Of a stretch of DNA of 64,000 nucleotides, positions 55,552 to 64,000 are shown one piece after another. The stretch comes from Alliaria petiolata (lineage: Eukaryota > Streptophyta > Magnoliopsida > Brassicales > Brassicaceae), in NCBI GenBank assembly GCA_020283515.1, contig JAHZTW010000001.1, positions 392,703,435 to 392,767,434 on the forward strand, in the 5' to 3' direction. Both the position numbers and the translations under genes were made by a program. The stretch's first letter is position 1, and each line of letters starts with the position of its first letter. The notes beneath the pieces were generated by a model that worked only from the letters and a program-made list of their open reading frames with translations, ran no database searches and was not told the origin of the DNA.

Positions 55552-55795
55552 GGCCATATCGAACACCAAGTTTATGCGGGTCTTATTACTTCTTAACCAT
55601 CGTTGACGATTTCTCTCGAGCTGTATGAGGTATTTCTTCATGTTGATAAGAAGCAAGTTGAGAGAATGATACTAGATGTTTTTGCTCTCATTTTAAGACA
55701 ATTTAACAAGCATGTGAAGATAGTGAGGAGTGACAATGGTATTGAATTCATGTAAATGAAGGAGTATTTTTTTAGAATGGGGAGAACACTTGTAA
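55552..55795 (+). pseudogene. Ty1/copia integrase relic
   Basis: Conceptual translation gives G-P-Y-R-T-P-S-L-C-G, F-L-T-I-V-D-D-F-S-R and V-R-S-D-N-G-I-E-F, which are the core motifs around two catalytic Asp residues of copia integrase. An inserted base near 55626 and a TAA near 55755 break the frame. No LTRs or other domains are seen nearby. Confidence 0.8.
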
Positions 55796-55868
55796 TCTCG
55801 AAATATCGAGCTTCGATGTCAATAATGTTGCTGAATTTGGGAATATAGAAAGGTTTGATGGTGATTAT

Positions 55869-56152
55869 TGATATGTCTATATTTTGCATCATATTTCCCT
55901 CCATTTAGTGTAAGTTTCACCTTATTTAGGAACTCATTTAAGCATCTTTGCATCACATTGCATTCATCTAGTAGCTTAGGGTGTCCTTGCATAGTCTTTG
56001 CATATTTTGGCACTTTAGGAGTCTTTCTCAGGTAATATGGATGCTATGAAGGCATGCTCGATGTTGGAGAAGGATGGGATTGCAAGGAGAAAAGCAAGAA
56101 GTCACTTGAAGGGGAGGAAGAGACCAAGAAGAGAAGTTTCAGGCCATCTCGG
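55869..56152 (+). repeat. Fragment of an Athila-type LTR
   Basis: It starts TGATATGTCTATATTTTGC and is similar in layout, though not closely in sequence, to the next LTR. It ends at a single N (56153), which may mark a join made by the assembler. Confidence 0.45.
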
Positions 56153-56153
56153 N

Positions 56154-56193
56154 TTTTGCTTGAGGACAAGCAAAAAGGCAAGTTTGGGGGTGT
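56154..56193 (+). promoter_or_regulatory. Hairpin and polypurine tract of element H
   Basis: TTTTGCTTG-AGGA-CAAGCAAAA (56154-56175) has a 9-bp stem. AAGTTTGGGGG and the LTR follow. Confidence 0.75.
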
Positions 56194-57611
56194 TGATATC
56201 TCTGTAAATTGCATGTTTTTAACACATATTTCATGCTAGTTAGGACTTCATTCTTGCACTTTCATATTAGTTGTCATCACATTTTCACCCATGATAGGAT
56301 TAGATGCATTAGGTTAGGTTTCTGCATAGTCTTGCATATTTTGAGTGTGTTCTGAGGTGCTTAGGATGGTCCGAAGAAGAAACCAAGGAGGGAGATCACA
56401 AATGGAGGACGAGCCGGTAATATCGAGCATGGATCACGACCCCGAGGCCGATTTAGACGAGCGTACGACGAGTAGCAGCAAATTAGTCCTGAAAAGAACA
56501 CCTCAGAGCGAAGATCCAGCAAGAGGATGCCATGAAGACGGATATCAGAGAAAGGCAACGGGAAGTACCCGATTCGAGTAAAAAGGAAGGCGAGCCTTTA
56601 CGACATGATCACGAAACACTTGCCCGGTATGGAGACTGCCCGATGAATCAGGGGAGTTAGCATATCGGCTTGCTCACCACGACTTGAGCCCGAAACGCTA
56701 AAGTCCAAAATAATACCATTTCGGGAAAGTGGTCCCAACGTTTTATGTTTTTCCTCTTTTGTGTATGAATACTTCTCCCCCACTCTTATCCTTTTATCAT
56801 GCTTTCTAGTTTTATTTTCTATCTTCTTTTTCAAACCGAGAACCACTTTTATATTTTCACCATTGAAGCTTGCTTTCAAAGCTTTGATTTTTATGCAATC
56901 TTGAAGTTTTAAGTATTATTGCTTAGTGTATTTCAAGAAAGCTTCTCTTTTTCTTATTTTTCGACTATCTTGCAACCCATAAGTAACCTTCTTATCCTTA
57001 TGGATCTTGAGGTTTCTCAAATGGTTCGTGAGTAGTCAATATCGGTTGTGGGATAAGGATAGGGAAAATACGCTAAAGCTCCAATCTTTGATGAAGATCT
57101 ATGATTAATCCATCTTAATCCTTTCTTAATTGATACTATTAATGATTAGTGATCTTCGCTATTTGACCTTTGCCATTGAGATTCTTCAAACAAACACCAT
57201 GTTTGAATGTTTGCAAGGACCAATCTCATAAGAGATTCACTCATCCTAGACTAAGGGATTAAAAGCCCAAGGAGCGATTTGGCATTAGTAGAGTTGCTTG
57301 TTAAAGCTTGTCATTCTCAAGGATCACTATGCGAGAGCGAGGTTAGGTTATCTGATGGCAAAGAGATTTTTACCACGAAAGTGGATTTATCTAGAACTTG
57401 AACTCTGCGCTAAAGGATTAGCCTTATAAGGAGTAATTCATGCATCAAAGAAAAGGTCTTTAACGTATCTGACCCGAAAACCCCTTGTCCCTTGAACCGA
57501 TTCCCATTTTCTTTTGCAAGTTCGTTTCTTTAACAACCGCCTCTTTCATTTCTTAGCAATGCTTAGTTTTAATATCTATCTTTCTGTTATTGTCACAATC
57601 TAGGTGATAGG
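56194..57611 (+). repeat. 3' LTR of element H, cut by element E
   Basis: It starts TGATATCTCTG after a polypurine tract and continues about 1.4 kb without a coding segment until the E LTR begins at 57612. Its own end was not found, so truncation by E is likely. Nothing else of H is in the window. Confidence 0.65.
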
Positions 57612-58786
57612 TGATAGGGCTCAGGTTTTACCCAAATAATCAACTACTGCAAGTCCACAGCAATGCAGTTGAAGTATAAGGGGTATCGAATCCTCAGGGA
57701 AGTAGATGCTACACTAATGGTTTCTAGGTTTAGATTATGTTAGGCGATTAATATGAAATTAAAACTAAGCAATTAAACAAGCAATAAATCGGATTAAGAT
57801 GGATTAAAGTTCAGGAGACGAAGCTAGGTAAGGATAATTATCAGGTTGAATCTAAGAATGCAGAATCTAAGTTTATTAGGGATTTATTAAGAACCGTCTA
57901 GAACTCGAAACTCTAAGTTAAAACCAATCTACTCTCGTTGCAGAAGTTATCTATGCCTAGATTCCTAAATTCCAAATCTCTTTGCGAATTTAAACAATTA
58001 AGGCAAGCAATAAGAACATGTTCGATTTGTTTACAAAATACCTAAACCAAATCTCTTTGCGAATAGATATTTTGCTCACCTATGATTAGTTCAAGTTATT
58101 AATAATGCTCTCGCATCTATTAAACAACCTAAGATTTGATTTCTAAGTGATCAATTCAGAGAATCAAGTTAAGCACAAATCAAGGTGAAGATCCAATTGA
58201 TTTCCCTAATAATTTCTAGTGATTCTACAAACTCTTCATCAAACCCTAAATCATCCTAACCTAACTAGCAAACTACTCTGACATAATTATACTAACACAA
58301 AACATGGCTGAATAATATTGCATAAAAGAATAGAGAATGATACAGGGGTTCAAAATCTGGCTCAGATGAGTTAGAATTGTCTCCCCAAAAGCTCAGGATA
58401 AATCTCTCTCTAAGTCTCAAAAACAGAAAATAATGATAAGGTAGTTGGCTAAACAATACTTGAAAACTATTTATAGAAGGGGATTTTTCGTCCAAGGGCA
58501 GACTTGTAATTCTTCAGAACTTGAGTGATTTCCTTTTTCTGATGGAATTGGGGAAACTTGGCCGACCTTCCTTGGTGTTGATCGACACTCAGCTCATGAA
58601 TTCACCCTCTTGACTTCATCAGTTTGGCTGCTTCTCCAAAATGCTCCAAAATGTTCCATAATCTTCCATTTAGCTCCAAATGCTCTCCATCCTGTAAAGA
58701 CTCTAAAAAGACTCCAAAACTAGCAAAAGACTCTATAAAAACACTTATATCATGGCTTAAAAACGGGTAAAAACCATGATATATCA
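57612..58786 (-). repeat. 3' LTR of element E
   Basis: The 1175-bp LTR runs TGATATATCATGG (58786) to CCTGAGCCCTATCA (57612) on the minus strand. The overlapping part of 63629-64000 differs from it at only a handful of positions. Confidence 0.9.
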
Positions 58787-58824
58787 ACTCCCCCAGACTT
58801 AGCCTTTGCTTGCCCTCAAGCAAA
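58787..58824 (-). promoter_or_regulatory. Polypurine tract and hairpin of element E
   Basis: On the minus strand TTTGCTTGAGGGCAAGCAAA (58824-58805) is followed by AAGTCTGGGGGAG and the LTR. Confidence 0.8.
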
Positions 58825-60072
58825 ACAGAAACTTAGACTGAAGTAGAAGTTTGAAAACAGGAACTTCCAATCACTTCTTCAAAACGCCACATTGATTAAC
58901 ACTTCTTGAATCCACATGATATTAGAGCCAACCTTAGGAAATGTTCAATGTACTTACCACAAGCTTAGCAATCTCCCAGTTCGAATCCAGATCCTTTCCT
59001 TGGTATAAATTTCGAACTCTAACATTGGTAATGCCATAGAACTTTTCTGATTCTTTCCCTTCCTTAGTACCTGAACAAGACATTCTCATACAGCTCCCCT
59101 ATTTTCTCTTCCCTTAGTCAACTTCTGCCCATTTTCAGGGTGTTCTAAGATCTTTTCATTGACTTTTCTTATTCTTTTTTTTTATGGGATCTCTGGAATA
59201 ATGCTACTCTCTACTTGTGTTCCTTGTTAGGAGACGTGTTCAAGAGCATCACTAATATTGTTCCTTGTGAGGAGACAGGCTCATGACAAAGGCACTATTC
59301 CAGACTTAGACTATTTTTCTTTATTTTCTTTTCTCTTAAGGGAAGATCAAGGAGAAACTGCAATTGCCTATCTGTTCGGACTGAAAGAGGAATCAAGTTC
59401 TGCACATACCTAGTTCTTATAAGGGGATCTGAACTCGCCCTGTTAGACTGATTCCACTTGTAGCTTTCTACTTAGTAAGTCCTGCAATCAACTCTTATAG
59501 CAATGGTTCTTCAAGTGCTAATTTTCTGTGGTTAGTCCCTAGAAAAACTGAAAGTTCCAACTAATTTTGACTCAATAAAACAGATTTTGAAAACTTTTGA
59601 CTCAAGACTTAACTGACTCTCAAAACAAAACACTAAATTAGCAACTACCTCCCCCAGACTTGAATAACACTGTCCCCAGTGTTACTAAGAATGAGTTTGG
59701 ATAGAAAAAGGAAAAAAATGTGCCAAACTGTTACAAACAAAGAGAAGAATCAGATTACCTGACCTCTGCGCGTAGCGTCGATCGACACAGGTGGTGTCGA
59801 TCGTTGCTGGGTCTGAAGGTGGTGTCGATCGACACAGATGGTGTCGATCGACACTCTGTCCGTAGACAGAGTTTTGCCATTCGAACATGATTGTTGCTAA
59901 GTCATATTTGTTGTTAGAGTTAGCCTAGCTGTTAGAAAAACTCAAACAAACGTTAAAAGCACAGATAATCCAATAATCTCAATGAGTTTAACAAGTTATG
60001 AAGCAAAGTACTGAAGCAAATGCAGACTCAAGAGTAAAAGAAAAACTGACTCAAAAGACTAAAAGGAATGGA
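58825..60072 (-). other. 3' noncoding region of element E
   Basis: It aligns with D 43384 to about 44150. It has two TCGATCGA pairs at 59777-59852 and a second G-rich tract (AAGTCTGGGGGAGG, near 59650-59665) that looks like another polypurine tract about 860 bp before the real one. Confidence 0.75.
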
Positions 60073-60075
60073 GAA

Positions 60076-61470
60076 TCACTCATCGTCATCTGGTCGTGGT
60101 GGAGAAGAACGTGGTGGTGAAGCAGGTCGAACGCAGCCACAGTTAGACACAGTGGCAATGGCGTTCCAGATGGCCTGGAAGCTCTGAACCACGTATCTCT
60201 GGAAAGCAGCTTGCTCCATAGGAATCTCAGGAGGCTCAGGAAGCTGATGAGTACCAATGGCCTGTGGTGCGCTGCGCCTGGAAGATGAAGGGCGACTGGT
60301 GGCTGCAGCTGGCCTGGATGATGTGCCTCTAGGTCTGGCAGCAGGAATAGCCCTTAGCTTGCTTGGGCTAGGATGAAAGGCGAGGCGTCCTAGATCTGAA
60401 GTGATGCGAGTAAGGTCGCGGTCAGGTAGAAGTACTGAGTACTGTACTCTCTGCGCGTCAGCGAAAACCCAAAGCTTCTCTGGCTTCACCCAATGTGTCC
60501 TCTTCAGGTACTCCATGTCAATCAAAGATCGCGAAGTATCAATGGTGCAGCTTGAAGTATCAATCCCGAAATGCAGGAAGATAGGAGTAATAAGACTGCC
60601 AATGGTCTCGGGCTTCATCTGCGAACCAGAGAAGGGCGTGGTCTTCAAAGAAGCCAAATGATGGGCAAAGACCGCGCCAAGGTTCGCGCTAAGTGGCGCC
60701 TGTGAATCCTCGTAGATCTCAGACCAAATACCTCGGTAAAGCAATACTAGCTCAGCTACTCGCATCTTCCCTGGCTCGTGCTTACACAGAAGTGTAGTGG
60801 AGAACAAACGTACCAAGTAGCGCAGGGTGGGATGGCGAATGTCGGTGTGAGTGGAGGTCTTCGAATCATACTGCCCATTTCCGAAGAGGGACCAGAAATC
60901 CTGGTTGTCTGGAAGCTGTGTCTGAAGAGCAACTCCTGTTGCATGCTCATCATCGAACCCATAGATCTGACAAAGCTCTGGAAGAGAAATGCGGTAACGG
61001 ATCCCGCGGATGAGAAATGTGAGTGTCCCTTCCAGAGCGTTGCGGACTATCTCATTCCTGTAGTAGACTCTGGCAGTGGCGATGAACTGGCGGACTAGAT
61101 CGGGGTACAAGTCGTACTGCCGCGTCGCAATGGTGCCCATACCAGTTCTGCGCAACAGCTGCAGAACATCCTCCTTGATGCCCAATGCTGTCATCGTCTT
61201 CTCGCAAGCAAAGCGAGTCGGAGCTATCTTCACACCGATCCACGCATTGTAGAAGAGCGTGTCGTAATCATCCCATGCCTCATTAATACCGCGAAGGGTA
61301 CAGTCCTCCTTAGCAATCTCTGTAGCTGGTGGATCCTCCCAACGTCGCGTGCTCCGGATCTTTGCGTTTTCACGCTTTGGCCAAGGAGCAAGACACGGAA
61401 TTGCCTCATCATTAGCTGTTCCTGAGGCGGAAGCTTCAGTGTGGCGTGGTCTCTTACTCACAGGAGCCAT
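60076..61470 (-). CDS. Env-position ORF of element E (ATHILA ORF-1 type), intact
   Basis: The start at 61470 is chosen because CAG immediately precedes it after a T-rich stretch, like a 3' splice site; an ATG six bases upstream is in frame. The 464-residue protein has a basic N-terminus (S-K-R-P-R-H), a globular middle with F-L-I-R-G-I-R-Y-R-I-S-L-P-E-L-C and R-H-P-T-L-R-Y-L-V-R, and a Ser/Arg/Pro-rich tail ending D-D-D-E. It resembles the ATHILA ORF-1 family, of unknown function, which Athila elements carry after pol. I see no convincing signal peptide or membrane segment, so an envelope role is not supported here. It is the only full-length intact ORF of the window. Confidence 0.75.
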   Translation of the reverse strand: MAPVSKRPRHTEASASGTANDEAIPCLAPWPKRENAKIRSTRRWEDPPATEIAKEDCTLRGINEAWDDYDTLFYNAWIGVKIAPTRFACEKTMTALGIKEDVLQLLRRTGMGTIATRQYDLYPDLVRQFIATARVYYRNEIVRNALEGTLTFLIRGIRYRISLPELCQIYGFDDEHATGVALQTQLPDNQDFWSLFGNGQYDSKTSTHTDIRHPTLRYLVRLFSTTLLCKHEPGKMRVAELVLLYRGIWSEIYEDSQAPLSANLGAVFAHHLASLKTTPFSGSQMKPETIGSLITPIFLHFGIDTSSCTIDTSRSLIDMEYLKRTHWVKPEKLWVFADAQRVQYSVLLPDRDLTRITSDLGRLAFHPSPSKLRAIPAARPRGTSSRPAAATSRPSSSRRSAPQAIGTHQLPEPPEIPMEQAAFQRYVVQSFQAIWNAIATVSNCGCVRPASPPRSSPPRPDDDE

Positions 61471-62254
61471 CTGCAAAAGAAAATTAAGCCAAAATCAAAT
61501 CCACATTCTAAGAAATGAAGAACAAAGTGTCAGTTCGGGTCGGGTGTCGATCAACACCACATGGTGTCGATCGACACCATGCGGGAAAATCCAATCCGAC
61601 TCAAAAATCACAATTTCAACTTCATGAATCATCAAAACGTCAATCCAACAATCCCAATAGCAATAATCGACCTAGTGCAGACCATAAAACCCAATGAAAA
61701 ATCCAAATTCACAACATGCATCATCAATTTCCAAAAATTCCGAAAATTTCAAATTAAGTGAATTGAAGGATGAAAAACTGTTGGGTAGTGATCTATACCA
61801 TGTTAGACAACCTAAATAAACATGATTCAACAGAGAAATCAAGCTAAAAATGTTGAATTCGAAAATTTTCACCTTAGGTCCGAAAATGAAATTGGGAGAT
61901 TTGAAGAACATACCTTTGTAGATCGAATGAATGGATGATAGAGTACGAAAGAGGGTTAAAATCCGCACGGATTAGAGCAAAGAATCACTCAATTCGGCTA
62001 AGTTTTGAGAAAAATCGGATTTGGGCAAAATTCTCTCAAGTGAGTGGTTTTGAAATTATGAGGAAGAAGGAGATAAAGGGTCGGGTTTTGAAGACTTACC
62101 TGTGTCCGGATGGTGGTGTCGATCGACAATTAGGGGTGTCGATCGACACTGGGTCTGGTCGAAAATTCTACTTTATTTTTATTTTTTATTTTTATATCTG
62201 AAAATCCTAAATAATTATAAGTAAAAACCAAAAATAAATAGATAGATACTTACC
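61471..62254 (-). other. Spacer between integrase and the env-position ORF
   Basis: It contains TCGATCGA-type pairs at 61546-61575 and 62118-62147, and on the minus strand ends with the T-rich splice-acceptor-like tract before the ORF. No gene seen. Confidence 0.7.
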
Positions 62255-62301
62255 AGTGGGTTGTCTCCCACTAAGCGTTCATTTAACGTCAATAGCTTGA
62301 C
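62255..62301 (-). promoter_or_regulatory. Two consecutive hairpins after the integrase stop of element E
   Basis: On the minus strand GTCAA/TTGAC with loop GCTA (62301-62288) is followed by AGTGGG/CCCACT with loop AGACAA (62272-62255). Confidence 0.65.
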
Positions 62302-62312
62302 TGTTCATGAGT

Positions 62313-63554
62313 TTAGGCGGACAGTGCATCATCCAGAGACACAATGTGTCCTTCTGAAATCTTGGCTTGAGCCCAATAGTGTTTCACTCGCTGCCCATTC
62401 ACAGTGAACTCTTCTCCTTTGGAGTTTGTCAAGACAATTGCTCCATATGGTCTGACCTCTTTGATGGTGAAAGGACCTGACCAACGTGAACGCAATTTAC
62501 CAGGAAACAATTGCAAACGAGAGTTATACAGAAGTACCTGGTCATTTGGCTCGAATTGTCTGGAGATGATCTTTTTATCATGATATGCTTTAGTTCTCTC
62601 TTTGTAGAGCTTTGAGTTCTCATAAGCATGATAATGAAGTTCATCCAATTCGTGGAGCTGAAGTAGGCGTCTCTCCGCAGCAGGTTTCAAGTCGAAATTC
62701 ATCTTTTTGATAGCCCAATGTGCCTTGTGTTCCAACTCAACTGGAAGATGGCAAGCTTTGCCATAGAGCAGCTGAAAAGGTGTAGTTTCCAAAGGCGTTT
62801 TGTATGCAGTCATGTAGGCCCAAAGTGCATCATCTAACTTTGCTGCCCAATCTTTCCTTGTCTTGCCCACTGTCTTCTCCAGAATTTGCTTTATCTGTCT
62901 ATTGGAGACTTCCACTTGTCCACTTGTCTGGGGATGATAAGGAGTCGCTACGCGATGCTGAACACCATGCTTCTTTAGCAGCTTCTCGAACACCTTGTTG
63001 ATAAAGTGAGAACCACCATCACTAATGACTATCCGCGGCACTCCAAATCTTGGAAAAATGATGGTATGGAAGAGCTTAAGAACCACAACAGCATCATTGG
63101 TTTTAGAAGCAACTGCCTCCACCCACTTAGACACATAATCTACAGCCACCAAGATGTATTGCATTCCATAAGATGGAGGAAAAGGGCCAATGAAATCAAT
63201 GCCCCAACAATCAAAGACCTCAACTTCAAAGATAATGTTCTGTGGCATCTCATTCCTCTTACTGATCTTCCCTCTCCTCTGACAAACATCGCATTGCGTG
63301 ACGAACAACTGAGCATCCTTAAACATAGTAGGCCACCAAAAGCCTTCTTGAAGAACCTTGGATACTGTCTTGAAGCACGCGAAATGTCCAACATATTCAG
63401 AACCATGACAATGGAACAAGACATCACGAACCTCACTCTCTGAAATGCATCTTCTGTAAACATTGTCTGAACAATGCTTGTATAAGTATGGCTCATCCCA
63501 ATAATACCTTATAAGTTCCCTCATGAACTTCTTCTTCGCATATCCCTTGAACAA
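62313..63554 (-). pseudogene. Integrase of element E, upstream pol missing
   Basis: The 413-codon open segment has the zinc domain (C-H-G-S-E-Y-V-G-H-F, C-D-V-C-Q-R-R), the three catalytic acids (W-G-I-D-F-I-G-P-F, I-S-D-G-G-S-H-F, G-Q-V-E-V) and the C-terminal domain. No lesion is visible inside it. Upstream there is an 80-bp tandem duplication and then LTR sequence, so it cannot be made as part of a normal polyprotein. The apparent start ATG is not a natural start. Confidence 0.9.
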
Positions 63555-63628
63555 TGCTTGTATAAGTGTGGCTCATCCCAATAATACCTTCTAAGTTCCC
63601 TCATGAACTTCTTCTTCTCATATCCCTT
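63469..63628 (-). repeat. 80-bp tandem duplication at the deletion edge
   Basis: 63469-63548 and 63549-63628 are near-identical copies beginning GAACAATGCTTGTATAAG. The second copy ends exactly where LTR sequence begins. Confidence 0.9.
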
Positions 63629-64000
63629 GTTCACAAAATACCTAAACCAAATCTCTTTGCGAATAGATATTTTGCTCACCTATGATTAGTTCAAGTTATT
63701 AATAATGCTCTCGCATCTATTAAACAACCTAAGGTTTGATTTCTAAGTGATCAATTCAGAGAATCAAGTTAAGCACAAATCAAGGTGAAGATCCAATTGA
63801 TTTCCCTAATAATTTCTAGTGATTCTACAAACTCTTCATCAAACCCTAAATCATCCTAACCTAACTAGCAAACTACTCTGACATAATTATGCTAACACAA
63901 AACATGGCTGAATAATATTGCATAAAAGAATAGAGAATGATACAGGGGTTCGAAATCTAGCTCAGATGAGTTAGAATAGTCTCCCCAAAAGCTCAGGATC
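63629..64000 (-). repeat. Remnant of the 5' LTR of element E
   Basis: It matches about 58029-58402 of the 3' LTR in the same orientation with roughly seven differences. About 420 bp of LTR and the primer site are missing to its left. Confidence 0.9.

Larger units (their letters stand above)
57612..64000 (-). mobile_element. Element E: Athila-type retrotransposon with env-position ORF, internally deleted
   Basis: On the minus strand it holds a 5' LTR remnant (63629-64000), integrase (62313-63554), hairpins, an intact ORF in the env position (60076-61470), 3' noncoding sequence and a 3' LTR (57612-58786). Gag, protease, reverse transcriptase and RNase H, plus about 400 bp of LTR, are missing between 63628 and 63629. 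It belongs to the same family as D. It continues beyond the window. Confidence 0.85.

Noticed and set aside
60401..61098. Plus-strand frames within 60076-61470
   Set aside because: Antisense shadows of the env-position ORF.
1..64000. A previously undescribed cellular system such as an operon or defence locus
   Set aside because: The window is nested plant transposable elements; no non-transposon gene set was found, and the novelty lies in the structural signals reported.

Overview
This is plant nuclear heterochromatin, not a gene island. The chromovirus, Athila-type, Mutator-like and CACTA elements, the T-rich plant-style intron and the runs of N from a draft assembly all point to a pericentromeric repeat nest. 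Athila-lineage elements with this coding style are typical of Brassicaceae, so a Brassicaceae species is my best guess. I see no intact host gene. Almost every coding segment belongs to a long terminal repeat (LTR) retrotransposon and nearly all are broken.

The window can be read as nested insertions. The oldest visible layer of the left and centre is Athila-type element F (minus strand): LTR pieces at 12705-12909 and 48271-49104, 3' region 49105-50431. Into its LTR went element A (1-12704, minus), which itself received a CACTA transposon (1063-2232, duplication TGA) and a Tekay-type solo LTR (2719-4695). Also in the F LTR sits element C (12910-48270, minus), which encodes a long Gag but no visible pol. 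C contains element B (14539-36965, plus, duplication TTACC). B carries a Mutator-like element in its 5' LTR (14557-16276, 9-bp duplication) and a full-length Tekay chromovirus in its pol (22756-31589, duplication GGAGC). C is also broken by element D (about 39076-45198, plus), next to an assembly gap. Several insertions are confirmed by the uninterrupted sequence in another copy within the window.

Right of F, beyond a 498-bp gap, are a gag fragment and 5' LTR of an A/B-type element G (50930-53626). Then comes about 1.9 kb of low-copy-looking sequence with a short transit-peptide-like reading frame, a Ty1/copia integrase relic (55552-55795), pieces of two more Athila-type LTRs (55869-57611), and element E (57612-64000, minus). 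E keeps an intact env-position ORF and most of an intact integrase but has lost gag through RNase H by deletion.

No cellular system or operon is present. The most unusual signals are structural. (i) Two consecutive hairpins just after the pol stop in A, B, D and E have conserved loops and changing stems. (ii) A perfect hairpin sits next to the polypurine tract in five families. (iii) Paired TCGATCGA palindromes lie about 20 bp apart throughout D and E. (iv) F carries a 62-bp-period hairpin array with covarying arms. (v) The Tekay element has an apparent 88-bp intron between gag and protease. Element ages, family names and any RNA function are inferred from the sequence alone.
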